A program made the position numbers and the translations under genes. The notes beneath the pieces are model-generated. The model had not been told where the DNA came from. It ran no database searches and saw only the letters and a program-made list of their open reading frames with translations. Shown piece after piece: positions 54,809 to 63,036 of a stretch of DNA of 64,000 bases. The stretch is from Chitinophaga sancti (GTDB lineage: Bacteria > Bacteroidota > Bacteroidia > Chitinophagales > Chitinophagaceae), in contig NZ_CP139972.1 of NCBI RefSeq assembly GCF_034424315.1, positions 6,200,001 to 6,264,000 of the forward strand, read 5' to 3'. The first letter of the stretch is position 1. Each line of letters opens with the position of its first letter.

Positions 54809-55250
54809 AAAGTGGTAAGATATCAGGGGATGAAAAGAGAAATTGGTTTAAAAGAAGAAGGAACATCATGGTATAGAGAAAGGGTGCATGCATATAATCT
54901 GAGGTCTATTTCCCGCTTACATGAGAAGTAGTTATTATTCTCTAAAAGTAAAATTATTTCAGATATCTGAAATAATTTTAAAAGGGTGGTACCGAAGGTC
55001 GATTCGCCGGTTTTTGTATGGACTATTACGACAAGTATTTATTCATTGGGGCAGTCTTAAGGAGATTTTTTTGTGAGCGTACTGGGGGCTTTGATGATGA
55101 AAAGAAAGCGCGTGCGGTAGATTCGGGTATTCTAGAAGAGATGTTTATCAACAAAAAAAACTGCCCATTGGTAAAAAGGCTGCTTATTGACCAAACTTTT
55201 TCATGCGCTATTTTAATTTGATCACTACATTAATGTCAACATGGTGATAA
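54809..55250. other. Intergenic region with a 32-bp palindrome
   Basis: No convincing gene is seen. A 67-codon frame at 55018-55221 has no known family or ribosome-binding site. The region lies between two pseudogenes and is probably debris. Confidence 0.5.
54949..54980. repeat. Perfect 32-bp palindrome
   Basis: Two 16-base arms meet without spacer between 54964 and 54965 (centre CAGATATCTG, A+T-rich outside). No T-run follows. It could be an operator left from a lost gene, or a cruciform site. Confidence 0.85.
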
Positions 55251-55357
55251 TTATCCAGCCATCGATAATGTCATAAATTTTAGCTTGCCTTTTATGAAGG
55301 AGAACTGCATCATGATGTTTTCCCATTTGCTCCCACTGGGAGAGTCATCATCTTATA
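55251..55357 (-). pseudogene. 3' fragment of the IS-disrupted secreted-protein gene
   Basis: Read on the minus strand, this piece encodes SKWENIMMQFSF, then IKGKLKFMTLSMAG and a stop. It aligns without gaps to the end of the intact paralogue at 43190-43744 (KSGKLKFDKITMAG). It lies directly beyond the IS. Rejoining it to the 5' part leaves the frame off by one base, so a small deletion has also occurred. Confidence 0.85.
55353..55357. repeat. Target-site duplication, left copy (TTATA)
   Basis: TTATA occurs here directly before the left inverted repeat and again at 56673-56677 directly after the right one, as expected from transposition. Confidence 0.7.
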
Positions 55358-55370
55358 TACTCCCCATTTA

Positions 55371-56306
55371 TTAGACAGCAATAGGTGAATTATTAATTAA
55401 AGAATCAAATCTATTACTACTATTATAAACTTTCTCTTTTTTTGGTTCTTTTTTTCTCTTTGTTGATATCTGTGGATATGTGGATAACTTATCAGCTGCT
55501 CCATAAATCTCAGCAGGAGTCTTATATTCCAGGCCTTGATGTTTTCGTTCCCAGTTGTAGAATTCCACATACCTGTGAATTCCCTTGTATAAATCCAATG
55601 TACTATCATAAGCATTGAGATAGATATTCTCATACTTGATGCTACGCCAAAATCTTTCGATTGCGATATTGTCAGTGGCTCGTCCTACTCCATCCATGCT
55701 TAGGCGAATTTCAGCACCTAATACAGCTGTTGTAAAGTCTTCACTGGTAAACTGGCTGCCCTGATCCGTATTTAAGATCTCTGGTGCTCCATAAATAGAA
55801 ATGGCCTTTTCAAGCGCTTCCAGACAAAATTCCACTGTCATGGTATTGCTGAGTGTCCAGGATAACAGATAGCGGCTATTCCAGTCTATAATCGCACACA
55901 GGTACATAAAACCCTTCGGCATTGGAATATAAGTTATATCCATACTCCAAACCATATTATTCCGGTCTATTTTCAGGTTCCGAAGCAGGTATGGATATGT
56001 TTTGTGCCACTTACATGCCTCACTTGTATTAGGGGCGGGATATATGGCCGAAATATCCATTTTCCGCATCAATCGCCTTATCCGCTTCACATTAACATGT
56101 AGCTCTGGTGTACTCAGATGTTTTGCCATGCGCTCTGCCCCAAAATAGGGATGTTCCAAATGCATACGGTCTATCTGCTCCATCAGCTCCAGGTTTAATT
56201 TGCTTTCTCCTTTGGGCTCATGGTAATGGCTGCTACGAGATACTTCCAGCAATTGACACTGACGTACAATACTGAGCTCATTGTCCTCCTTATTTACTAA
56301 AGCCAT
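55371..56306 (-). CDS. IS3-family transposase OrfB (DDE integrase)
   Basis: This is the catalytic transposase subunit of the rve integrase fold. It has an N-terminal HTH_21-type region (MEQIDRMHLEHPYFGAERMA) and the DDE residues: Asp in WSMDITYIPM, Asp in LNTDQGSQFTS and Glu in NIAIERFWRSIKYE, with the usual 35-residue spacing before the Glu. The ATG at 56306 (MALVNKED) is the likely start; the frame is open to a TTG at 56324. It overlaps orfA but lies in the +1, not the -1, frame relative to it, so separate coupled translation is possible. Confidence 0.92.
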   Translation of the reverse strand: MALVNKEDNELSIVRQCQLLEVSRSSHYHEPKGESKLNLELMEQIDRMHLEHPYFGAERMAKHLSTPELHVNVKRIRRLMRKMDISAIYPAPNTSEACKWHKTYPYLLRNLKIDRNNMVWSMDITYIPMPKGFMYLCAIIDWNSRYLLSWTLSNTMTVEFCLEALEKAISIYGAPEILNTDQGSQFTSEDFTTAVLGAEIRLSMDGVGRATDNIAIERFWRSIKYENIYLNAYDSTLDLYKGIHRYVEFYNWERKHQGLEYKTPAEIYGAADKLSTYPQISTKRKKEPKKEKVYNSSNRFDSLINNSPIAV

Positions 56307-56616
56307 CTTTCCAGTTCTTCCCAAATGCCTGCTCAGATTTTTTTTTCAACCAGTCGACCTCTACCTTGAGTTGACCGATTTGCTTATATAGTTCGTCTTT
56401 TTCTTCCTGATGATCTGAGGCATCGCTACCTGCCTTCTTTCCCTGGTCAAACACATCCTCTGACCCTGATAGCAGTTGCTTCTTCCACTCTGTTATCTGA
56501 GTAGGATGTATATCATACTTCTCGGCCAGCTCTGCTAAGGTCAGCTGTTCCTTTAAGGCCTCGATAGCTACTTTCGCTTTAAACGCTGCATTGAACTTTC
56601 TTCTTCCCTTGTTCAT
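56290..56616 (-). CDS. IS3-family OrfA (transposase helix-turn-helix subunit)
   Basis: This 108-residue protein has an HTH_Tnp_1 domain (RRKFNAAFKAKVAIEALKEQ, LAELAEKYDIHPTQITEWKK) and a C-terminal leucine-zipper-like coiled coil (LYKQIGQLKVEVDWLKKKSE) used for dimer formation. It binds the IS ends. A run of nine A residues on its coding strand (56346-56338) lies near the end. Confidence 0.92.
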   Translation of the reverse strand: MNKGRRKFNAAFKAKVAIEALKEQLTLAELAEKYDIHPTQITEWKKQLLSGSEDVFDQGKKAGSDASDHQEEKDELYKQIGQLKVEVDWLKKKSEQAFGKNWKDGFSK

Positions 56617-56672
56617 ATTGTAAATTTAAGATGTTTTTCCACTTAAACTTACTGTCCGTTTTTAGGGGAGTA

Positions 56673-57169
56673 TTATACTCCGTGGACTTTATTTTAGGAT
56701 AAATCAAAAAATTAAGGGTAAGTATTTTTGATTCTGTCTCAAATTTGGCAATGATCTTATAAGCATAGACCTTATCCGCTGATAGTTCTGGTGTTTCTAT
56801 TTCTCTTTTTTGGAATAATTCTTTCGTCTTAATTTTTATTAAAGAAGAGATAAATTCTTTTGAGAAGATTTGATCAAAGTAAAGGTCAAATAGCTTCTCT
56901 GTGAGAGGACTAATATTTTTTTCCAGCTTTTGAAGTGCATTGTCAGTGGCTTTGTCATCATTAGCAATATTCATTCGTGCATAAGACCAACAATAATCTC
57001 CTTTTATAGGAAAATCAAAGAACTGTTTAACCGTTTCTTTGTCATGGTGATAAATTCCATCCCGAAATATTTTGAACTGTTCAATCCATGTGCTATCTTT
57101 TGTAGTTTGGGAAAAAACGCAGGTAGCTGTCAGCAGTAGGAATGCAAGGCAAAGGAAAGAGTGCTTCAT
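56673..57169 (-). pseudogene. 5' part of a secreted-protein gene cut by the IS
   Basis: It encodes a signal peptide (MKHSFLCLAFLLLTATCVFS) and a mature part with STWIEQFKIFRDGIYHHDKE, FFDFP and LTEKLFDLYFDQIFSKEFIS, clearly paralogous to the gene at 43190-43744. The reading frame now runs into the IS and ends at 56579 with foreign residues. The missing end is found at 55251-55357. It was probably about 195-200 residues long before insertion. Confidence 0.88.
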
Positions 57170-57245
57170 AGTTAGGAAATTCTATACACAATATATTGAA
57201 AAATATGAGTGTTAGGTGGGAGTGTTATAGGTAGGTTATAAAACA

Positions 57246-57275
57246 AAAGAGGAACATCAATTGATGTTCCTCTTT
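57246..57275 (-). terminator. Terminator of tRNA-Glu
   Basis: A perfect 30-bp palindrome (arms AAAGAGGAACATCAA and its inverse) begins 5 bases after the tRNA 3' end, with TTTTG following on the minus strand. Confidence 0.8.
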
Positions 57276-57280
57276 CTTCG

Positions 57281-57352
57281 TACCGCGTACGGGAGTCGAA
57301 CCCGTCATTCCTCCGTGAAAGGGAGGCGTCTTAGCCGATTGACCAACGCGGC
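57281..57352 (-). tRNA. tRNA-Glu (anticodon UUC)
   Basis: The 72-base cloverleaf has a 7-bp acceptor stem (GCCGCGT with ACGCGGT, first pair G-T), anticodon stem CCTCC/GGAGG around the loop CTTTCAC (anticodon TTC), and the T-arm ACGGG-TTCGACT-CCCGT. The discriminator base is A, and CCA is not encoded. It has its own promoter and terminator. Confidence 0.93.
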
Positions 57353-57370
57353 GTTTCGCGATTGGGATTG

Positions 57371-57400
57371 CAAAGGTAGACAATTATTTAATAATTCAAA
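57371..57400 (-). promoter_or_regulatory. tRNA-Glu promoter
   Basis: On the minus strand TTTG (57400-57397) and TACCTTTG (57378-57371) are separated by 18 bases, and the box ends 18 bases before the tRNA 5' end. Confidence 0.6.
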
Positions 57401-57445
57401 ATTTATTTCAAAAAAGTCGGACGTATTTTCGCATTTTCACGTTTT

Positions 57446-59251
57446 ATGATGCATTCACGTAAGGATAGGCTGTTCGATGCCATAGATTATCAACTCGAAA
57501 AGTTCCCTAAAGAAGACATGCTCGCGGCCAAGGTGAATGGCACCTGGACCCGCTACAGCACTGCTTTCGTAAGAGAAATCGCCGATAAATTCAGTGCCGG
57601 GTTACTGCAACTGGGCGTTAGTGGTAACGACGGTTCCGCTGCCGGAGCCGACAAAATTGCCATTATCAGCTCGAACCGACCAGAATGGATCTTTACCGAT
57701 CTGGCCGTTCAGCAAACCGGGGCGGTCCTCGTACCGCTTTATCCCACTACCAGCCTCCCGGAACTGGAATTTATCCTCAATGATGCCGAAGTGAAGTACC
57801 TCTTCATCGGCAATCAGGAATTGTATGACAAGATCAACAGCATACGACCGCAGTTGCCGTACCTGAAAGGGATCTACACCTTTGACCCCCTTCCTGATGT
57901 GTCGCATTGGTCGGCAGTCACAGACATGGCGACGCCAGAACTGCTGCAAAAAGTGCAGGAGGTAAAAGCAGGAATATCGCCCCGGCAGCTGGCTACTATC
58001 ATCTATACGTCGGGTACCACCGGTACGCCAAAAGGGGTGATGCTCAGTCATCACAATATTGTGAGTGATGCCTTCATGGGCAAGGTCTCATTCCCTTTCT
58101 ATGACGATCCTGCTAAAAAAGCGCTCAGCTTCCTTCCGCTGAACCATATTTTCGAGAAATGCGTCACCTATATCTACTTCTACAGTGGCACCAGCATTTA
58201 CTACGCTGAAAGTCTGGATACCATTGCCGATAACCTGCGGGAAGTAAAACCCGATGGATTTACCACCGTACCCCGCCTGCTGGAAAAGGTATACGATAAG
58301 ATCCTTGCCACCGGCAATAAACTGACCGGTATCAAAAAGACCTTATTCTTCTGGGCAGTAGGCCTCGCTACCCGCTATGACAACGTAAAAAGCGGAGGGA
58401 CCTGGTACAATCTGCAACTCGCGCTGGCCGATAAACTCATTTTTAGTAAATGGAGAGCAGCCCTTGGTGGCAGGGTGGATTTCATTGTAACAGGTGGTGC
58501 CGCCTGCCAGGAAAAATTACTCCGCATCTTCTGGGCCGCTAAAATACCCGTATACGAAGGTTATGGCCCTACCGAGAATAGTCCTGTGATCAGTGTAAAT
58601 ACCCGGAAAGAGGTCAGATTTGGCACCGTAGGACCCGTTTTAGAGGGCCTTCAGGTAAAGCTGGCTGAAGATGGGGAAATATGCGTTAAAGGCGATTCTG
58701 TGATGGTTGGATACTATAAGAGACCCGACCTGACAGCAGAGGTGGTAAAAGACGGCTGGCTACTCACCGGCGATATCGGTATCCTGCAGGAAGGAAAATA
58801 CCTGAAGATCACCGACCGTAAAAAAGAACTGTTCAAGACAAGTGGGGGTAAATATGTAGCCCCTCAGCCGATAGAAAATAAATGTAAAGAGGATCCTTTC
58901 ATTGAGCAGATGATGGTAATAGGGGCTGACAGGAAGTTTGTGAGTGCCCTGATCGTACCGGCATTTCCATATTTAAAACAATGGATGCAGCAGCAGGGAA
59001 TTCCTTTTACAAGCCATGAAGCGGCTATTAAAGAGCCGAAAGTGTTGGAAAAATACCAGGAGGTGATTGAAGGATATAATTCCGGGTTCAACCATGTAGA
59101 GCAGGTAAGGAAACTGGCACTGTTGCCGGATGAGTGGAGTGTGGAAGGAGGGGAGATGACGCCGAAAATGAGTTTAAAGCGGAAAGTGGTGCTGGAAAAG
59201 TACAAGGAGGTGATTGAAGGTATTTACAATGTAAAAAGTAATGCTAATTAA
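57446..59251 (+). CDS. Long-chain acyl-CoA synthetase (AMP-forming)
   Basis: This 601-residue ANL-superfamily enzyme would activate fatty acids through acyl-adenylates. It has the P-loop motif IYTSGTTGTPKGVMLSH, the A5-type motif YEGYGPTENSPVIS, the hinge LTGDIGILQEGKYLKITDRK and the catalytic-Lys motif region near the C-terminus (GEMTPKMSLKRK). It is the long-chain type (FadD15/ACSL-like) by length and by the FKTSGGKYVAPQPIE motif. TATTTTCG at 57424-57431, one base off consensus, is a possible -7 box. Confidence 0.93.
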   Translation: MMHSRKDRLFDAIDYQLEKFPKEDMLAAKVNGTWTRYSTAFVREIADKFSAGLLQLGVSGNDGSAAGADKIAIISSNRPEWIFTDLAVQQTGAVLVPLYPTTSLPELEFILNDAEVKYLFIGNQELYDKINSIRPQLPYLKGIYTFDPLPDVSHWSAVTDMATPELLQKVQEVKAGISPRQLATIIYTSGTTGTPKGVMLSHHNIVSDAFMGKVSFPFYDDPAKKALSFLPLNHIFEKCVTYIYFYSGTSIYYAESLDTIADNLREVKPDGFTTVPRLLEKVYDKILATGNKLTGIKKTLFFWAVGLATRYDNVKSGGTWYNLQLALADKLIFSKWRAALGGRVDFIVTGGAACQEKLLRIFWAAKIPVYEGYGPTENSPVISVNTRKEVRFGTVGPVLEGLQVKLAEDGEICVKGDSVMVGYYKRPDLTAEVVKDGWLLTGDIGILQEGKYLKITDRKKELFKTSGGKYVAPQPIENKCKEDPFIEQMMVIGADRKFVSALIVPAFPYLKQWMQQQGIPFTSHEAAIKEPKVLEKYQEVIEGYNSGFNHVEQVRKLALLPDEWSVEGGEMTPKMSLKRKVVLEKYKEVIEGIYNVKSNAN

Positions 59252-59276
59252 TTAAAAAGGTTTTCTTAAAATAAAT

Positions 59277-59301
59277 GGGCCGGCTGTCTGAAGGCCGGCC
59301 C
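59277..59301. terminator. Bidirectional terminator
   Basis: GGGCCGGC (59277-59284) pairs with GCCGGCCC (59294-59301) around a 9-base loop, followed by TGGTTTT, between the convergent synthetase and GH16 genes. Confidence 0.65.
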
Positions 59302-59321
59302 TGGTTTTGATCCTATTACTA

Positions 59322-60107
59322 CTAAAGCGCTGTAAAAGTGAATGAATGAACAATTAACTCCACCTCCTTTGCATTTGAAGGCGCATTACCATTAAACAAC
59401 CACAAATTCATGTGCACCGGCATCGCCACCGTACTCACATTATACCCTGAAGGCGTTGTCCATGGGAAAAATGCATTCGCAGCTGCCTGCGTATGTCCAT
59501 GGAACCCGGAAAATGACACACTACTGCTATTCCGTATAAACCTATAGGTAGTATAACTACCATTCAACTTCAGCTCCGCAGTGTAATTCGCATTCCCGCT
59601 CCCTGTCTGGGGATACACGGTATAGTTGTAATTAGGCCATGCATTATTCCCCCAGCGGGCGAACTCGATATCCATTTCATGGTGCCCGTCATCTCCTGAT
59701 TTGTAATTAAACAGGCCGAAAACAATATTCCTGTCCAGTGAATCAACCCTGCCTTCTACCTGCCATACATAGGTGCCATAGCCAAATGATTGATTAGTAT
59801 ACACTTCTGCACACAGCCACCTGCCCGTGGCAGCATCTTTCCTGATCTTAAGATGCAGGAAGCCATTGGCGTCTACCCATACATTGCTGGAACTATTACT
59901 CCAGTAATTAGGGCCCGGGCCGGAAGTGCCGGTTTCGTTGCGTACCGTCCAGTTATACCCGCTAAATGAAATTGTGGATGCCGCTGCGCTCACTTTGGCG
60001 CCAACAGCCATTTCCGTGGCAGGGGTCGCTGCTTGTTGCGTGGATTCTTTCTTACAGCTGCCAAAAGCAATGAAAGCTAGGGCCAGCGTCATGAATGTGT
60101 TTTTCAT
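59322..60107 (-). CDS. GH16-family lipoprotein
   Basis: This 261-residue protein has a lipobox (FGSC, Cys18) and a jelly-roll glycosidase domain. The catalytic signature EMDIE (Glu144, Asp146, Glu148) is complete, in HHEMDIEFARWGN. The strands YGTYVWQVEGRVD and VAMPVHMNLWLFNG also fit GH16. The family cleaves beta-1,3/1,4-glucans and related galactans; the specificity is not clear here. Lipid anchoring suggests a surface or periplasmic enzyme. Confidence 0.82.
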   Translation of the reverse strand: MKNTFMTLALAFIAFGSCKKESTQQAATPATEMAVGAKVSAAASTISFSGYNWTVRNETGTSGPGPNYWSNSSSNVWVDANGFLHLKIRKDAATGRWLCAEVYTNQSFGYGTYVWQVEGRVDSLDRNIVFGLFNYKSGDDGHHEMDIEFARWGNNAWPNYNYTVYPQTGSGNANYTAELKLNGSYTTYRFIRNSSSVSFSGFHGHTQAAANAFFPWTTPSGYNVSTVAMPVHMNLWLFNGNAPSNAKEVELIVHSFTFTAL

Positions 60108-60274
60108 GATGGTTTATTTTGATGAGGAAAAGAGGTTTTTTTAATATGGTCTATATAATGACATCGCAGAAATGTGTTACTTTGATGCGAAATCAAAAAA
60201 AACCGGGAACCTCCGGTTCTTAAAATCCCTATCCTCATCCATTTTAAGTTTACATCCCCTGGCTGACAAAATAC

Positions 60275-61561
60275 ATGAAGAAAAAGCAACTATACCTGCT
60301 TTTGGCAGGGTTATTTATGTTCAGGCTAATCTATGGCCTATGTGCGGAATTTTGGTTTGCAGATGAATTGCAGATCTACCTGATTGGGTTGAAGTCATAT
60401 ACTACGGGTACCTGGCCTTTTTATGGCCCCGATGTAGTCTATACTCATACACAGATCCCTGGTGCTCTACAGGGGCTGCTGGTAGCACTTCCTTTTTATC
60501 TCTGGAAATTGCCGGAACTTCCCACCTTTATTTTAAATGTCCTGTCCTTCAGCAGTCTCTGCATGCTGGCCTGGTATATTACCCGAAGGGTGAAAGGCGT
60601 GCCGGACTGGCTCGTATGGATCCTGTGTATGACCACCCCCTGGACCTTGTATTATAGTACCCGGGTTGTCAACCCATCCTATGTACTGGTCTTTTCCATT
60701 CCGTTTTTCATCGCTGTACTGGAATTACTGCCCATCTATACTGAAAAACTTATCAAGCCGGGGCTTGCTTATTTCATCATGGGCATCACCACTACCTTCA
60801 TAATGCAGTTGCACATGTCATGGGTGCTGATGATGCCATTTACCCTGGTGGCCATGGCTTTTTCCATAAAGACAGCCAATAAAAAGGTCATCCTTTGCTA
60901 TATCCTGGGTGGATTGCTGGGATTAGCCACCCTGATACCTACCTGGTTACATCCGGACCCAATGGCCGGTAAGGTAGGAGAGAACATCGTATTCAACTGG
61001 AGTAATTTCGGCAACATCGTCACGATCTTATTGCGTTACCTGTCATTTGCCACCTACGAAGTGCCTTATGTATTAGGGGATTCTACAGACAAGGATATCA
61101 TTATGCACACCCAATACTGGATGATTCCATTTATCGTGTTCTTGTTGGTGATAGGCTTCCTGCAGGTGGGCTTGTTAATTATCGGGTTCTTTATCAAAAC
61201 GCAGCATGAGCAGTGGAAAAAAATGCGCTGGCTGAATATCGCCGCATATGCCTTACTGTTTTTTAGCTTTTTCTTTTCTATCAAAGGACCCTCTTCACAT
61301 ACCTTCTATTTGTTGTTGCCACTGCCCATGATCTACAGCTTTTATTGTTATGAATGGCTGATCTCAAAAAAGGCAGTGGCGCTGAAAGTCTTAAAAGTAG
61401 TGGTCTGCTGTGGTTTCTTCTTTCATATAGGGCTGGGCATTTACAATTACCAGCACAAATCTATTTACAAAGACAGACCTAAGGTCACCGAAGCGCTGAA
61501 TAAGATGGATTACCGTGCATTAGGTGAGCGGCGCTCCGATCAGTTAGGCTACGGCTATTAG
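60275..61561 (+). CDS. Polytopic membrane glycosyltransferase-like protein
   Basis: This 428-residue membrane protein has about ten hydrophobic helices. An acidic motif in the first extracytoplasmic loop (FADELQIY, Asp-Glu after helix 1) resembles the catalytic acidic residues of GT-C glycosyltransferases (ArnT/PMT, GT39/GT83 group). A later HM/TTTFIMQLHMSW segment and the C-terminal cytoplasmic tail are unremarkable. The donor would be a lipid-linked sugar. TTACTTTG just upstream (about 60169) is close to the -7 consensus. The family assignment is by pattern, so moderate. Confidence 0.65.
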   Translation: MKKKQLYLLLAGLFMFRLIYGLCAEFWFADELQIYLIGLKSYTTGTWPFYGPDVVYTHTQIPGALQGLLVALPFYLWKLPELPTFILNVLSFSSLCMLAWYITRRVKGVPDWLVWILCMTTPWTLYYSTRVVNPSYVLVFSIPFFIAVLELLPIYTEKLIKPGLAYFIMGITTTFIMQLHMSWVLMMPFTLVAMAFSIKTANKKVILCYILGGLLGLATLIPTWLHPDPMAGKVGENIVFNWSNFGNIVTILLRYLSFATYEVPYVLGDSTDKDIIMHTQYWMIPFIVFLLVIGFLQVGLLIIGFFIKTQHEQWKKMRWLNIAAYALLFFSFFFSIKGPSSHTFYLLLPLPMIYSFYCYEWLISKKAVALKVLKVVVCCGFFFHIGLGIYNYQHKSIYKDRPKVTEALNKMDYRALGERRSDQLGYGY

Positions 61562-61579
61562 GGCAAGATTATCATCGCG

Positions 61580-62836
61580 CTAATGATGATCTTTATAGCT
61601 ATACACCGTGTACGGATATATTTTCCCGGCAGTATAACGGGCTACCAGGCTGGCTACCAGGATTGGAACAGTCAGTATGAAACTGCCTGATAAACGTACT
61701 GCCAGGGAAGATGAAGTCAGTGGTGCATGAATAGCGCCACTTAACATGGCCGCAATACCCAGGATAATAAAGTTACTTACGATCAGTTGCGTGTGGAAAA
61801 ACTGGTTACATGTCAATGCTACCAGTAACCCCAGCAAAGCACCTACTACAATGCTGGGTGCAAATACACCCCCATCACCACCTGCCCCCAGCGTCACTGA
61901 TGAAATAACCGGCTTTAGTAACACAATTCCCAGGATGGTGAATGCAAATGTAAAGGAGAGAGGGGTATGACTGGCATGATCAATCATATCTTTTACACCA
62001 CTATAGCTATCTCCAAACAGGTGAGGAAGGATGAAAATACCTATACCTATGATCGCTGCTCCCAGCCCGATACGCATATATTCATTCTTCATGATACCAA
62101 AGCGATGTTTGATACCAATCACCGTCTTTGTAAAGAACACCGAAATCATACCCGCAATCACACTCATACCGATCATATAGGGTACCGCCTGCCATTTCCA
62201 GGGAAATGCATTCAGTCCGAATAATACATGCTCATGGAATAAAAGTAACCAGGCCCAACCTATGACAACAGCAATGCCGGTACTGATCAGGATGGTCTTA
62301 GTCACCTTTTTTGCAATCACTTCCAGCGCAAATAATAAACCTACAAATGGACTGCCGAACAATGCTGTTAACCCAGCGGCTACACCTGCACAAATCAGTT
62401 CTGTTTTAAACCGGTTAGCAATGCCGGCTTTTTGCCTGGTCACAGCACCAATCGTAGCAGTTGATACCACTGTGGATACTTCCACACCGGTAGAGCCGCC
62501 AAAGATGACAGTCAGGAAGCCATTGATGAAGTGAGAAGGGATCTTATATGCAGGGAGTTCATTGCGGCGGGTATCCAAAGTGAGGTAGATTTCTTTAATA
62601 CCCTTATTGGGCTTCTTTCGGAAAGCATACTTGCGTAATACATGAATTAACACCAGGCCGATCAGCGGAAAAACAATAAATAAGAAGGAGTAAGGTCTGA
62701 TCGATTCAAAGAAATGGTCTTCGTAATACTCGGTAATATGTTTCAAAACACTGGCCAGGATGGCCGACAGTAAACCTGCAAAACACGAGGCAATTACCAA
62801 TTTGTAGTAATTGACCCTAATAATCTTATCGCGCAT
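61580..62836 (-). CDS. CLC-type chloride channel/antiporter
   Basis: This 418-residue membrane protein has 10-12 helices of the CLC fold. The second signature, normally GREGP, reads GVEVS, with the gating glutamate at Glu119 kept. The third (GGVFAPS) is intact. No C-terminal CBS domains are present. Retention of the gating Glu suggests either a channel or a chloride/proton exchanger. A -7 box (TAACTTTG) lies 32 bases upstream. It is convergent with the glycosyltransferase-like gene, only 18 bases apart. Confidence 0.9.
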   Translation of the reverse strand: MRDKIIRVNYYKLVIASCFAGLLSAILASVLKHITEYYEDHFFESIRPYSFLFIVFPLIGLVLIHVLRKYAFRKKPNKGIKEIYLTLDTRRNELPAYKIPSHFINGFLTVIFGGSTGVEVSTVVSTATIGAVTRQKAGIANRFKTELICAGVAAGLTALFGSPFVGLLFALEVIAKKVTKTILISTGIAVVIGWAWLLLFHEHVLFGLNAFPWKWQAVPYMIGMSVIAGMISVFFTKTVIGIKHRFGIMKNEYMRIGLGAAIIGIGIFILPHLFGDSYSGVKDMIDHASHTPLSFTFAFTILGIVLLKPVISSVTLGAGGDGGVFAPSIVVGALLGLLVALTCNQFFHTQLIVSNFIILGIAAMLSGAIHAPLTSSSLAVRLSGSFILTVPILVASLVARYTAGKIYPYTVYSYKDHH

Positions 62837-62868
62837 GAAATTTGATCTTTAAGTCCTAATTGGCGAGG

Positions 62869-62876
62869 CAAAGTTA
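62869..62876 (-). promoter_or_regulatory. -7 box of the CLC gene
   Basis: The minus strand reads TAACTTTG, matching TAnnTTTG. Confidence 0.5.
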
Positions 62877-62958
62877 GGACATAATGACCTGTTGACGATA
62901 GAATATTTTATTTATTATTGATAATCAGTTTAATACGAGAAGGGTGAAAATAAGAGGA

Positions 62959-63027
62959 CTGCCTTAAAAGTAATATGAAAACTTCGGTAAACGATCCCCG
63001 AAGCCTTCATATTACTTTTAAGACAGC
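62959..63027 (-). terminator. Long hairpin after the dienelactone hydrolase gene
   Basis: CTTAAAAGTAATATGAA (62963-62979) pairs perfectly with 63006-63022, and an inner CTTCGG/CCGAAG (62982-62987 with 62998-63003) extends the stem. There is no long T-run. Confidence 0.65.
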
Positions 63028-63036
63028 CGCTTTCAA

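Larger units (their letters stand above)
55358..56672 (-). mobile_element. IS3-family insertion sequence, 1315 bp
   Basis: The element encodes OrfA and OrfB. Its ends share TACTCCCC (55358-55365, inverted at 56665-56672), with a second matching block GACAG at 55374-55378, inverted at 56652-56656. It is flanked by TTATA duplications and inserted in a gene for a secreted protein. Both reading frames are open, so it may still be active. Confidence 0.9.

Noticed and set aside
55018..55221. 67-codon frame between two pseudogenes
   Set aside because: No family, no ribosome-binding site and no promoter; it lies in debris.
56338..56346. A9 run as a -1 programmed frameshift site in the IS
   Set aside because: orfB is in the +1 frame relative to orfA, so -1 slippage would not reach it.
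57281..57352. tRNA-Glu as attachment site of an integrated element including the IS region
   Set aside because: No integrase gene and no repeat of the tRNA 3' end are seen. The IS explains the mobile signal on its own.
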